The notes: generated by a model not told the origin, from the letters alone. DNA of 64,000 bases from Pandoraea anhela (GCF_902459655.1 NZ_CABPSB010000025.1:1-64000), one strand, 5' to 3'; positions 45,515 through 55,249 are shown, numbered from the stretch's first letter. A program made the numbers and translations.

Positions 45515-46885
45515 ATGCCGGTAACTTATGTTGAAAGGCTCGCGGCGTTCATCGCTAATCGCAATGCAGACATGCTCACGGAGCTCGTCAATGAGAAGCT
45601 GCAGGCTTGCCTGCTATTCAATTTAAGCATCGCCTTCGCTGCGCCTACTGTGGACCCCATTCGTCACTCATTGGAAGCGGTCCATGCCATGAGCGGTAAC
45701 GCCATCTGCTGGCGTACGGGGGAAGAACTTTCGCCCGCTGACGCCGCTTTTCGCAACGCCGCGCTGATCAGCGCCCGAGGCCAGAATGACACCCACGCAG
45801 AGATAAACGGACATATCGGATGCGTCGCGATTCCCGCAGTAATTGCACTCGCCCAATCTGGCAATGCGACCGCGGGAGATGTGTGCGCCGCACTAGCTTG
45901 TGCATATGATGTGGCGCCGCTGGTCGCGCGTTCGGTCGCGATTAAGAGCGGCCAAAGAGGCTTTCGCGGCACCTCGCTTTTCGCCACGTTCGCGGCTGCT
46001 GCCGGTGCTGCACGTGTGTTGAAACTAAACGTCGCACAATGCGCTGCAGCGCTCTCCATCGCAAGCCAGTTCTGCGGCGGAACGACGCAATGCTGGGCGG
46101 AGGGCACGCAGGAGTGGCTTATTCAAGTCGGCAACGCGAGTCGGGCAGGCGTTGTCGCCGCGTTACTTGCGCAAGGCGGCATGCGTGGCGCTATCAATGC
46201 GCTCGAGGGACCTAATGGCTTTTATCGTGCCTTTGTCGGCGACATTCCCGACTGGCATTGGGACGGCCAGGCCATTGACGAGATACTCAACGTGACGTTC
46301 AAACCTTTCCCGGGATGCGCAATCAATCAATTGCCGGTCAAAACGCTCATCGACTGCAAACGTCAGATGTGTTTTGGTGATAGTGACGTCAGCCGAATGA
46401 CACTCGCGCTTCACCCCCTGTATGCGCGTTACCCGGGGGTTGATCGCTACGGCCCGTTCGAAAGCGCTACAAGCGCTATCATGAGTGCGCCGTTCATGTT
46501 GCAGACGGCGCTCGAGAATGACACGCTCACCATGGACGACTTCTCCCAAGGCTTTGGTCCGTCTTCGCGGCACGATCGGAGTCGCCAGATTGATGTTGTC
46601 TCAGACGATGCTCTTGAACCGTTTCATTGCTGGATAGACATTCAGTTACGAAATGGCTCTCGCACACGCGCTATCTCCGGCCCCCCGTCTAATCTGGCGT
46701 ACTCGCTCATCGAATCCCGTTCGTTGACTGGAAAGATCGCACAAGAATGGCGAATCGCGGAGCGCGATCAAGCCCACGCCCTGCTACTGAAGCAGGTTGC
46801 AGCGTTATGCTCGGTGGAAGGACGTAGGCGTCGGATTCGAGATGTGTTCGATATGAGTGCTTTTCGCCAAATCGACGCGGGATAG
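45515..46885 (+). CDS. MmgE/PrpD-family protein
   Basis: A 456-residue member of the 2-methylcitrate dehydratase/cis-aconitate decarboxylase-like family. It has DDTHAEINGHIGCVAIPAV-type N-terminal features (residues 90-110) and the FRGTSLFATFAAAAGAA helix. Family members dehydrate or decarboxylate tricarboxylic acids, or isomerise related acids. GGAG precedes the ATG. It is a lone gene under the divergent LysR regulator. Confidence 0.85.
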   Translation: MPVTYVERLAAFIANRNADMLTELVNEKLQACLLFNLSIAFAAPTVDPIRHSLEAVHAMSGNAICWRTGEELSPADAAFRNAALISARGQNDTHAEINGHIGCVAIPAVIALAQSGNATAGDVCAALACAYDVAPLVARSVAIKSGQRGFRGTSLFATFAAAAGAARVLKLNVAQCAAALSIASQFCGGTTQCWAEGTQEWLIQVGNASRAGVVAALLAQGGMRGAINALEGPNGFYRAFVGDIPDWHWDGQAIDEILNVTFKPFPGCAINQLPVKTLIDCKRQMCFGDSDVSRMTLALHPLYARYPGVDRYGPFESATSAIMSAPFMLQTALENDTLTMDDFSQGFGPSSRHDRSRQIDVVSDDALEPFHCWIDIQLRNGSRTRAISGPPSNLAYSLIESRSLTGKIAQEWRIAERDQAHALLLKQVAALCSVEGRRRRIRDVFDMSAFRQIDAG

Positions 46886-46998
46886 TAGGTCTGCCGGACA
46901 TCGAGCGCGCAACACAGATTAGGTATCGCTCCAATAATGGCCCGAACGGCGACTGTTACGGAGCGATACTGGATGCATCACGAGCGCGATGATGTCTG

Positions 46999-47871
46999 CT
47001 ATCGACTATTTATCATCGCGAGTATCGCGTTTGACAGATCGCTCCCCTCAATGCCGACACGATCCACTGCATCGAAGTGGTGACCGTCACGCTGACGCAC
47101 AATCTGGACATCCAGACCATGACCATTCAGAAGCGTCTGAAACTGGGCTTGCAACCGATGAAACTCGTCTGACTCGTCCCCACCTACACTGAGAATGTAA
47201 GGCAACGGCACGGGGGGAAGATGCTGGATCGGGCTGAAATCGGCAACTTCTCGTTCATTGAGCTGTACTGCTTCGTTCAGATAGCAGAGGCGAATCGGCT
47301 CGAGATCGTAGAGCCCACTAATGGCACATGCCCCTTTGATCAAATTGACCGGCGCGCCATATGAAAGCCAGTCGGTACCGGCCAATGCTGCGCTCAAATG
47401 ACCGCCAGCCGAGCTGCCGCACACATAGATCGCGTCGCCATCGATCCCGAGTTCCGCCGCATGTCGATACAGATGCAATACAGCCTGTCGGTTGTCCTCG
47501 ACGATATCCCCCATCCGAACTGCGGGCGCCAAACGGTAGTTCACGACCACGAAGTTGATGTCGTTAGCCTGATAGAGACCGGCGAGCACGCTGAAATCTG
47601 ACTTGTCCAGCGATTGCCAGTAACCGCCATGAATAAACACCAACGTCGGTCTTCCGTTGCGTCGCGCGGGAAACAGGTCGTAGGTCTGCTTCTCATCGGG
47701 GCCGTACGCCACATCCTCATGAACAGTGGCTGCTCGGCGAAATGTCTCACTGGTGACAGCCCATCGAGAGAAGATCTCGAGATGATCGGGAATGCCCGCC
47801 CGAACGTTATATTGACGATCTAGTGCCTCTTGATCAAATGAACGGTAAACCGTCATGCTAGCCTCACTCAT
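46999..47871 (-). CDS. Alpha/beta hydrolase (kynurenine formamidase/BD-FAE-like)
   Basis: A 290-residue esterase-fold enzyme with oxyanion motif HGGYW (about 78-82), nucleophile GSSAGGH, acid in GGDESDEF and His in DGHHFDAV. This motif set matches bacterial N-formylkynurenine formamidase-like and carbamate/amide-hydrolysing esterases. It diverges from the AraC gene with only about 110 bp between the start codons. An amide substrate would fit the nitrogen-rich theme of the window. Confidence 0.87.
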   Translation of the reverse strand: MSEASMTVYRSFDQEALDRQYNVRAGIPDHLEIFSRWAVTSETFRRAATVHEDVAYGPDEKQTYDLFPARRNGRPTLVFIHGGYWQSLDKSDFSVLAGLYQANDINFVVVNYRLAPAVRMGDIVEDNRQAVLHLYRHAAELGIDGDAIYVCGSSAGGHLSAALAGTDWLSYGAPVNLIKGACAISGLYDLEPIRLCYLNEAVQLNEREVADFSPIQHLPPVPLPYILSVGGDESDEFHRLQAQFQTLLNGHGLDVQIVRQRDGHHFDAVDRVGIEGSDLSNAILAMINSR

Positions 47872-47981
47872 CGGAATTGAAGTTGATTTCCCGCCGTATT
47901 CTGTCGGCGCGAGAAGCGAATCTAAGACAGCCGCGCCACAACGGCGCGCGAGCAGGTGTCAATCTATACCGAGGTCACGCC

Positions 47982-48764
47982 ATGTTCGGAAAGAGTGAGG
48001 ATCGAGACGACTATCAACGGATCGCACGCCCTGTTGGCGGGATGGCGCGCGACCTGCCCGATCGGTTCTTCATCGATTACCACGAGCACGTCCGGGGGCA
48101 ATTGATCTATGCGTGCTCAGGCTCCATCATCGTAACAACGGCCAAAGGGAGCTGGGTCGTGCCGCCGTTACGCGCCGTGTGGGTGCCGCCACAAGTGAGA
48201 CACTGCATGCAAGCGGTCGGCCCCATCGAAATGCGAACGCTGTATTTCGACGCAGACCATACGCCCCTTCACTCCAGCGATTGCTGCGTGGTGTCGGTAT
48301 CGCCTCTGCTACGCGAACTTATCGACTCGATCACCCGAATGCCCCTCGATTACGCGATGGATGGCAGAGATGCTGCCGTCGTGCATCTGCTGTATTACGA
48401 GATCAGACCACTAGGCATCGAACCGCTGCACCTCCCTATGCCCTCGGACGAACGCATTGCCCGCATCTGCCGGTGGATTCTGTCGAACCCAGCGGAAGAG
48501 ACGTCCGTCGCGGCGTGGAGCCAGATCGTCGGCGCTAGCGAACGCACGATCATCCGCTTGTTTCCCGAGCAAACCGGCATGACTTTCACGCGATGGCGGC
48601 AGCAAGCCCGCCTGCTCGCGGCGGTACAGATGCTCAGCGCACAACGCTCGGTCACGGATATCGCTTCATCGCTTGGCTACGACAGTACGAGCGCGTTCAG
48701 CGCTATGTTCCGCAAGGCGCTCGGATGCACGCCGACCGAGTTCTTCAAGTCCGGGAGTTCCTGA
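47982..48764 (+). CDS. AraC-family regulator
   Basis: The start at ATG 47982 has GAGGT six bases before it; an upstream ATG at 47877 is less likely. The ~260-residue protein has an N-terminal cupin sensor (VVPPLRAVWVPPQVRHCM is the ligand-pocket stretch) and a C-terminal double helix-turn-helix (SVTDIASSLGYDSTSAFSAMFRKALG). It shares its promoter region with the divergent hydrolase and precedes the RidA and FMN-protein genes. Confidence 0.9.
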   Translation: MFGKSEDRDDYQRIARPVGGMARDLPDRFFIDYHEHVRGQLIYACSGSIIVTTAKGSWVVPPLRAVWVPPQVRHCMQAVGPIEMRTLYFDADHTPLHSSDCCVVSVSPLLRELIDSITRMPLDYAMDGRDAAVVHLLYYEIRPLGIEPLHLPMPSDERIARICRWILSNPAEETSVAAWSQIVGASERTIIRLFPEQTGMTFTRWRQQARLLAAVQMLSAQRSVTDIASSLGYDSTSAFSAMFRKALGCTPTEFFKSGSS

Positions 48765-48875
48765 CGCCAAATGGCATAAGCGCGACAAACGTCGGCGTCA
48801 CCGCCACATTTTCTGCTTTCGGCATCATCCAGAATTGAATGGCAGCCGCAGCCGCGGCGCTTTTCTGGAGATCAT

Positions 48876-49340
48876 ATGAGCGTCTACCAACGCATCGCCG
48901 AAGCGGGCCTCGTCCTGCCTCGCCTTTCAGTAACATCCGCGCCCTTCAAGCCCTTCAGGCTCTACGAAAACACGCTGATCGTCTCGGGACAGTTACCAGT
49001 GCGCGACGGCGCAACTGTCTGGACCGGCAAAGTGCCTGCCGACGTGTCCACCGACGACGCGCGTAACGCTGCGAGACTTTGCATCATGAACGTTCTCGGG
49101 TGGGCGCACGTTGCCACGGATGGACAGTTGGACCGCGTGGCGAGTGTGCTGCGCGTCGGCGGATTTGTTGCCACGTCGGAGGGATTTGCAGACGCACCGT
49201 CCATCGTGAACGCGGCGTCGGAGCTGCTAACACGACTATTCGGTGAAGCCGGGGCACACGCTCGCATTGCTATCGGCGTTGCCAGCCTCCCGTTCAACGC
49301 TCCCGTCGAAGTCGAAGCCACCTTCGCGCTCAACTCATGA
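48876..49340 (+). CDS. RidA-family protein (YjgF_like_1 type)
   Basis: A 154-residue YjgF/UK114 family protein with LIVSGQLPVRDG and a C-terminal HARIAIGVASLPFNAPVEVEATF, where Arg takes the place of the RidA active arginine. The longer form and missing PxRxxV motif place it in the less-studied YjgF_like_1 branch. GGAGATC precedes the start. It stands between the AraC gene and the FMN-binding protein. Confidence 0.87.
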   Translation: MSVYQRIAEAGLVLPRLSVTSAPFKPFRLYENTLIVSGQLPVRDGATVWTGKVPADVSTDDARNAARLCIMNVLGWAHVATDGQLDRVASVLRVGGFVATSEGFADAPSIVNAASELLTRLFGEAGAHARIAIGVASLPFNAPVEVEATFALNS

Positions 49341-49520
49341 ACGCTTCGACAGGGCACGCCGACGTGGTCGTCCGCTAGTCATACCCGCGACTCGGGAAAT
49401 CACAACAACTTGCGTCGGTGCATATCGCTCTCGGTCGTTTGCGTCGTATTGCGTCGCGGACGTCGATCAGGGAATTGCACACGAATAGCGACTAAAAATC
49501 GCCAAAATGAGACATCAAAC

Positions 49521-50141
49521 ATGACACCTGATTACCTCGATAGCTCGATGCGTCGGACCGATCTGGCATGGCACGACTGGCCTGCCATCGAAGCATTCTT
49601 GCGAGACGAACTGATTTGCCGTGCCGTCGTGAACGACGCCCCGTTTCCCTATGTTGTGCCGCAGAGCTTTACATTCACGGGGGATGCGTTCCTGATCCAT
49701 TGCACTCGATTCGGACGATTCTCCCGACTGATCCAACAAAATCCGCACATCGTGATTGCAGTCGATCGCCCCGTGGCGCTGCTAAAAGCGCCCAAGGGAC
49801 AAAACACGAGTCTCGAGTACTACAGCGTTATCGCGCGTTGCCGGGCGACTGTCAGCCTGGACACGCCTCATGTCATCGCACATCAGAACGAGGCGCTCGC
49901 AAAGTTTCGTCCGGAAAATGATCACACCCCAATAGAGCAGGGCGCTGCGAATCAGATCATGGCGATTCGCTGCCGAATAGAAAGCCTCAGCGCGAAAAAA
50001 CGCATTCTTGCGGACGGACAGTACTCCCCTCCCGGTCTGCCACAGGCGCCGTATCTTCGCTATCCGTTCGAGCGCGGCGCGTGCGTATCCGGCTTGCCCG
50101 CGGGAGCCTTCGACCCCCAGCGTTTCGATCGCAGGACATGA
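49521..50141 (+). CDS. FMN-binding split-barrel protein (pyridoxamine oxidase-like)
   Basis: A ~206-residue protein; ATG 49521 is taken over a frame opening at 49410. AVVNDAPFPYVVPQSFTFTG and FLIHCTRFGRFSRLIQQNPHIVIAVDRP are the split-barrel FMN-binding pattern of pyridoxamine-5-phosphate-oxidase-like and nitroimidazole-reductase-like proteins. Its substrate is unknown. It could reduce or oxidise an imine handled by the RidA gene just upstream. Confidence 0.82.
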   Translation: MTPDYLDSSMRRTDLAWHDWPAIEAFLRDELICRAVVNDAPFPYVVPQSFTFTGDAFLIHCTRFGRFSRLIQQNPHIVIAVDRPVALLKAPKGQNTSLEYYSVIARCRATVSLDTPHVIAHQNEALAKFRPENDHTPIEQGAANQIMAIRCRIESLSAKKRILADGQYSPPGLPQAPYLRYPFERGACVSGLPAGAFDPQRFDRRT

Positions 50142-50313
50142 CCCGATAGTCTTCGACTTGCGACACGGAGAGTGCCTCATTTTGGCGTAACTTCGATCAC
50201 TTACGACATTTTCCAGCGCGCCACGTGAGTTTTGGCGACCGACATTGATGCAGCCAGTACCGATCATCGGCACTGAGGAATTCAACGGAGTGTGTCAACA
50301 CGGAGAATGTCGT

Positions 50314-51687
50314 ATGAAGATGCAATCGATTGAAATGGGCCGCATCATGGCAGCGCAACGTCTCGAGCGCCTTCCAATCTGCGGGTATCACCGATGGTTG
50401 TTTATCGTCATATCGCTGGCGTTTTTCTTCGACAACATCGATCTCGCCACCATGACATTCGTGCTCGGATCGATCAAGGCGGACTTTGCGCTCACGAATA
50501 TGCAGGCCGGCATGATCGGTAGTGCAAGCTTCGTCGGCATGGCAATCGGCGCAATCTGCTCGGGCGTTGCCGCCGACCGATTCGGACGAAAACCCGTATT
50601 TCAGATCAGCATGGTGATCTGGGGGCTGGGTAGCATCATGTGCGCCGTTTCACCGGGAGCGATGGGACTGAGCATATGTCGGGTACTCCTCGGGATCGGA
50701 ATGGGAATGGAGCTGCCGCTCGCACAAACCATGCTTTCGGAGTTCATTCCAGCGCAAAGTCGGGGCAAATACCTCGCGTTGATGGACGGAAACTGGCCCG
50801 TTGCATTCATCTGCGCTGGGCTCTTGTCCTACGCCGTTCTGGCACATCACAGTTGGCGCATCCTGTTCGCCCTAGAGGCAGTCCCGGCCCTCTTCCTCTT
50901 CGCAGTTCGCCGCTATGTGCCCGAGTCGGCACGCTGGCTCGAGTCGCAGGGACGATACGCCCAGGCCGACGCAGTCGTGGAAAAAATCGAACGCTCGGTG
51001 ATGCGTCGTCTCCGTCTGAGCGCCCTGTCTTCGATCTCGCCGACGACCGCGGAGCCGCTGGCCGTTGGGCAAGGTCTGCCCGTTATTTGGTCCGCCGATT
51101 ATCGAATTCGCACCCTCGTCGTCGGAGCACTGTGGTTTTTCGCGCTGCTGGGGTTCTACGGGTTAAACACCTGGTTGGGCGCTTTGCAACAGGCGGCCGG
51201 AATCGAGGTGACGAAGTCCGTGCTGTTCACCGTGTACATCTCGCTCGGCGGCATTCCCGGCTTCCTCGTCGCCGCGTGGGCCGTAGAGCGGCTAGGACGA
51301 AAGTTGACATGTGTCGGCACCCTCGTCGGCAGCGCACTTGCCACATACACATTCGGGCAACTGATGTTGGCTGGCTCCGCTCAGTGGTCAATTTTTGCGG
51401 CGGGAGCGAGCATGCAATTCTTCGCTTTCGGCATGTGGGCGGTCCTATACGCCTACACGCCGGAACTGTTTCCTTCGAGAGCACGCGCCACGGGATGTGG
51501 ATACGCGTCCCTCTGTGGTCGGATCGGCGCTTTGATCGGGCCGACGCTCATGGGCGCTATCGTCACCTGGTCGACACGCGACGCCATATTTCCGTTTGGT
51601 GCAGCGTGCTTCGCAATCGCTGCGGCTTGCGTTTGGTGCTTCGGCGTTGAAACCAGGGGAGCCCAACTCGAAACAGTATCGACATGA
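50314..51687 (+). CDS. MFS transporter (aromatic acid:H+ symporter-like)
   Basis: The start at ATG 50314 with CGGAG upstream gives 457 residues; the frame opens at a TTG at 50245. Twelve membrane segments are seen, with DNIDLATMTFVLGSIKADFALTN in the first loop and the MFS signatures GVAADRFGRKPVF (segment 2-3) and RARATGCGYASLCGRIGALIGP. This is the AAHS/NiaP-like class that carries aromatic acids or nicotinate. The neighbouring amine oxidase makes a nitrogenous heterocycle or amine a reasonable cargo. Confidence 0.88.
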   Translation: MKMQSIEMGRIMAAQRLERLPICGYHRWLFIVISLAFFFDNIDLATMTFVLGSIKADFALTNMQAGMIGSASFVGMAIGAICSGVAADRFGRKPVFQISMVIWGLGSIMCAVSPGAMGLSICRVLLGIGMGMELPLAQTMLSEFIPAQSRGKYLALMDGNWPVAFICAGLLSYAVLAHHSWRILFALEAVPALFLFAVRRYVPESARWLESQGRYAQADAVVEKIERSVMRRLRLSALSSISPTTAEPLAVGQGLPVIWSADYRIRTLVVGALWFFALLGFYGLNTWLGALQQAAGIEVTKSVLFTVYISLGGIPGFLVAAWAVERLGRKLTCVGTLVGSALATYTFGQLMLAGSAQWSIFAAGASMQFFAFGMWAVLYAYTPELFPSRARATGCGYASLCGRIGALIGPTLMGAIVTWSTRDAIFPFGAACFAIAAACVWCFGVETRGAQLETVST

Positions 51688-51995
51688 CATCCTGCTTGAT
51701 CTTTCAGCAGAAGCGCTGCCGTCCGCGTCCGGGGCAGCGCAGCCGGCAGACTTTTCAAGGGATCCTTAGTCTCCGCAGCTCCCATGACCTTCACAGCGTC
51801 CCGGCCCCATATACGACCGTTCAAAACGATGCACCACGCAAATGCGTTTCTCCAAATCCTCGTTCATGCGAATCGGCTCGCAAATAGTCCTTCGTCTGGC
51901 ATTGAAATGAAAAAAGAAATCTAACGCACCAAACATAAGATTGATTCGCGTTGAGCCCATGACAAACGGCTCGCTGGAATCTATTGGAGATCTGG

Positions 51996-53606
51996 ATGGA
52001 CACAATTGGCACACACGAACAAAACCCCGACAAAGTGACGCGGCGGCAATTGCTTTCCCTTGCCGGCCGGTTCGCTGGCGGTGCAGCGATGTACCATACC
52101 GCTCACAGTCTCGGGTTCGCGGCCGAGTCGACGTTCACGGGCCCGCCCAGGCTTTCCGAAGCGAAACGTGGTGCCACGGTCCTGATACTCGGTGCCGGTC
52201 TGGCCGGGATGACGGCAGCCTACGAGCTTCGGAAAGTGGGTTACCAAGTCCGCATTCTCGAGTTCAACGAGCGCGCCGGCGGCCGCTGCTGGACCATTCG
52301 CGGGGGAGACACCATTACCGACCTGAGTGGTGAAACGCAGCGATGTGGCTTCGCCAAAGGCAATTACTTCAACGCCGGCCCTTGGCGAATTCCTTATCAC
52401 CATCATGGTGTCATGCACTACTGCCGCGAACTGGGCGTCAAGCTTGAACCGTTCGTTCAGAACAACTTCAATGCCTATTTGCATAACACGAATGCGTTCG
52501 GGGGGAAGCCACAGCGCTTCCGGCATGTTCAGACGGATTACCAGGGCCATATCGCGGAATTGCTGGCCAAGGCCACAAACCAGGGAGCACTCGACGACAC
52601 CGTGACGCAGGAAGATCGCGACAAGCTGCTGGAAAGTCTTCGGTCGTGGGGAGCACTCGACACTCGGATGAAATACGTGAAAGGCGCGTCCAGCAGTGCA
52701 CGTCGCGGGTTTGAAGTAGACCCTGGCGGTGGATTGTCTTCAGCCCCCGTGCATTCGACGCCAATTGACCGTTCGACACTTCTCCGCTCTGACTTGTGGA
52801 AGCAGATCAGCACAGGACAGGAGTATGAATATGCACCCGCGATCTTCCAGCCGTCCGGCGGGATGGACTCAATTGCACATGCCTTCGAAAAATCGCTCTG
52901 GCCATTCATTCAGTACGCGGCAAAAGTAGTGCGGATTCACCAGTCGGACACCAAAGTCACCATTGCATTTGTCGATTCCAGGAATGGCGGAGCACCGCGT
53001 GAAGTCAGCGCCGACTGGTGCGTCTGCACCATTCCGCTCACCATTCTCAACCAATTGCAGGAATTGCAGGTCTCCGACGGCATGCGCAGCGCGATCGCTG
53101 CCGTTCCTTATGCAGCATCCTACAAAGCCGCCATTGAGTTCAAGCGACGCTTCTGGGAACAGGACGAGAGCATTTACGGCGGGATCAGTTATACCAATTT
53201 GCCCCTTCGCCAGATCGCTTACCCCAGCGACAATTTCAACGCGTCGGGCCCCGGTGTCATGCTGGCGGCTTACACGTTTGGGGTGAATGCATTCGAATTC
53301 ACAGCCCAACCTCACTCACAGCGGATGCAACACGTTCTCGACTTCGGCGCCAAGATCCATCCGCAGATGCGTGAGGAATTCGCCAGTGGCATCGACGTGG
53401 GTTGGCATCGAATGCCGTTCAGCCAGGGGTGCTACGGCCTGTGGACGCCCGAAACTCGAGAGAGGTACTACGACACTGTGTGCAGTATCGACGGCCGGTT
53501 GGTGCTCGCCGGCGAACATGCGTCATATCTTCCGGCCTGGCAGGAGGGAGCCGTTCTGTCCGCGCTAGACGCCATTGAACGCCTTCACGCCAAAGCGATC
53601 GCATGA
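51996..53606 (+). CDS. Tat-exported flavin monoamine oxidase/dehydrogenase
   Basis: The start at ATG 51996 has GGAG six bases upstream; TTG 51984 is the alternative. The ~536-residue enzyme has a twin-arginine signal (VTRRQLLSLAG, residues 14-24), the FAD motif LGAGLAGMTAAYELRKVG, the LEFNERAGGR motif and a C-terminal GEHASYLPAWQEGAVLSALDA flavin-pocket stretch. It oxidises an amine or amino acid to an imine. The following genes encode a periplasmic cytochrome c and a secreted RidA, so electrons probably go to the cytochrome rather than oxygen, as shown for nicotine oxidoreductase NicA2 with CycN. Confidence 0.9.
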   Translation: MDTIGTHEQNPDKVTRRQLLSLAGRFAGGAAMYHTAHSLGFAAESTFTGPPRLSEAKRGATVLILGAGLAGMTAAYELRKVGYQVRILEFNERAGGRCWTIRGGDTITDLSGETQRCGFAKGNYFNAGPWRIPYHHHGVMHYCRELGVKLEPFVQNNFNAYLHNTNAFGGKPQRFRHVQTDYQGHIAELLAKATNQGALDDTVTQEDRDKLLESLRSWGALDTRMKYVKGASSSARRGFEVDPGGGLSSAPVHSTPIDRSTLLRSDLWKQISTGQEYEYAPAIFQPSGGMDSIAHAFEKSLWPFIQYAAKVVRIHQSDTKVTIAFVDSRNGGAPREVSADWCVCTIPLTILNQLQELQVSDGMRSAIAAVPYAASYKAAIEFKRRFWEQDESIYGGISYTNLPLRQIAYPSDNFNASGPGVMLAAYTFGVNAFEFTAQPHSQRMQHVLDFGAKIHPQMREEFASGIDVGWHRMPFSQGCYGLWTPETRERYYDTVCSIDGRLVLAGEHASYLPAWQEGAVLSALDAIERLHAKAIA

Positions 53607-53631
53607 CCGTTCAATCCACAGGAGATAACAC

Positions 53632-54054
53632 ATGAAAAAGTTGATCGCACCAGTCACCTCCATCGTCATGATCGCGCTGGTGAACCAAAGCGTGCATGCC
53701 GGCCCGGCGAACGGAACGTCCCCAGATCCCACTTTCTCGACTGGGGGCGTGTTCAATCAACGCTCAGGGAAAGCCATCTACGAAGCCGTTTGCGCGGGGT
53801 GTCACATGCTCAACGGCGAAGGTGCCAAAGGTGCCGGATTCTATCCGGTGTTGTCGAAAAACCCTCGACTTGCTTCACCGGCCTACCCCGAGTATGTCGT
53901 AGTCCACGGGCTTCGAGGCATGCCCCCTATTGGGCCGTACCTGTCGGATCAACAGGTTGCAGACGTTGTAACGTACATACGCACAAGCTTCGGCAATCAA
54001 TACCCGGACCCGGTGAAGATCGACGATATTGCGAAAATTCGCACCGGCAAATGA
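53632..54054 (+). CDS. Periplasmic cytochrome c
   Basis: A 140-residue protein with a Sec signal (cleavage near VHAGPA, about residue 24). It has heme-binding CAGCH (Cys54, Cys57, His58) and axial Met97 in GLRGMPPIGPYL. The final helix DQQVADVVTYIRTSF is standard for class I c-type cytochromes. It follows the amine oxidase by 25 bp and is the likely electron acceptor. The RidA start overlaps its end. Confidence 0.93.
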   Translation: MKKLIAPVTSIVMIALVNQSVHAGPANGTSPDPTFSTGGVFNQRSGKAIYEAVCAGCHMLNGEGAKGAGFYPVLSKNPRLASPAYPEYVVVHGLRGMPPIGPYLSDQQVADVVTYIRTSFGNQYPDPVKIDDIAKIRTGK

Positions 54055-54068
54055 TGGAGATTAAAACG

Positions 54069-54584
54069 ATGAACCTCGATTGGTGCACTCGCTCGACTAT
54101 CGGAACCATGACGCTCCTTCTGCTCGGCCCCGTCTCGCAAGCCTCAGAATCGCCAAATGTGATACGCACCATCGCGCCCGATAGCAAACTTCCCATCGCG
54201 CAAGCCGTTGAAATACCCGCAGGCTATTCGACCGTCTATTTGTCGGGCGTCGTCCCCGCGAAAACGACTAACGCACCCGGTCGCAATGCCTACGGACACG
54301 ATACTCGCGAACAGACACTGAATGTCTTGCAGCGCATCGCTGCCCAGTTGTCCACCCTGAATTTGAGCATGCGGGACGTCATAAAGATGCAGGTCTTTCT
54401 CGTCGCGGATCCAAACAAGGGCGACAAGATGGACTTCGGCGGATTCATGGATGCTTACCGGCAGTACTTCGGCACTGCTGGGCAGCCCAATCTCCCCGCG
54501 CGATCGCTGGTTCAGGTGGCCGCACTGGCAAGCCCTGACTTTCTTGTAGAAATCGAAGTCGTGGCGGTAAGACCGCTTCCCTGA
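54069..54584 (+). CDS. Exported RidA-family protein
   Basis: The start at ATG 54069 has GGAGA nine bases upstream. The 171-residue protein has an N-terminal hydrophobic stretch (TIGTMTLLLLGPVSQASE) that looks like a Sec signal, which is unusual for RidA. The core shows VYLSGVVPAKT, MRDVIKMQVFLVADP and the substrate-binding arginine in LPARSLVQVAALASP. Placed after a Tat amine oxidase and a cytochrome, it should hydrolyse the imine product in the periplasm. Confidence 0.9.
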   Translation: MNLDWCTRSTIGTMTLLLLGPVSQASESPNVIRTIAPDSKLPIAQAVEIPAGYSTVYLSGVVPAKTTNAPGRNAYGHDTREQTLNVLQRIAAQLSTLNLSMRDVIKMQVFLVADPNKGDKMDFGGFMDAYRQYFGTAGQPNLPARSLVQVAALASPDFLVEIEVVAVRPLP

Positions 54585-54781
54585 CGCACCGATGCGAGAA
54601 CTCGCCTGAATGGTCGCTCTCCTCCGAGGGGGAGATGACTACCTCGCCGCATTTCCAAGAGTGTTTCATTCTCACCCGTAGGGTATTCCACAGTAATTTA
54701 CTGCTTGAAACAATCTCGCAAAAAAATTTAACTCTTAGTCATGGTCCTGCCCTATGAACTCTGAATTTACGGCCTTGTCTC

Positions 54782-55240
54782 ATGGATAGTATCGACAAAA
54801 GGATTATCGAGATTCTGCAAGAGAACGCAGAAACTCCGATTCAGACGATTGCAGAGCGAGTCAATCTCTCGACCACACCATGCTGGCGTCGGGTTCAAAA
54901 ACTGAAAGACACAGGGGTCATTCGGCGGCAGGTCGTGCTTTGCGATGCAAAACATCTGAATGTCGGGATTACGGTTTTCATCACAATCCGTACGGCGCAA
55001 CACTCGCCAGCGTGGCTCAATAAGTTCGTAAAGCACGTGGGTGACATTCCGGAAGTCATCGAGTTCTATCGAATGACGGGGCGTATTGACTACATGCTGC
55101 GCGTGGTTGTCCCCAATATCGAAAGCTATGATCGCGTCTACAAACGGCTGATCGACATTGCCGATCTGTATGATGTCAGTTCGTCCTTTGCGATGGAGCA
55201 ACTCAAGTACACCACGGCACTTCCAGTTGACTACGCATAA
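54782..55240 (+). CDS. Lrp/AsnC-family regulator
   Basis: A 152-residue regulator with HTH (TIAERVNLSTTPCWRRVQKLKDTGVI) and a C-terminal RAM ligand domain (FITIRTAQHSPAWL, RMTGRIDYMLRVVVPNIESYD). It follows the amine-oxidase set by about 200 bp on the same strand and probably senses an amino acid. It could control that operon or the cysteine dioxygenase gene that converges with it. Confidence 0.92.
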   Translation: MDSIDKRIIEILQENAETPIQTIAERVNLSTTPCWRRVQKLKDTGVIRRQVVLCDAKHLNVGITVFITIRTAQHSPAWLNKFVKHVGDIPEVIEFYRMTGRIDYMLRVVVPNIESYDRVYKRLIDIADLYDVSSSFAMEQLKYTTALPVDYA

Positions 55241-55249
55241 CTACACCGT

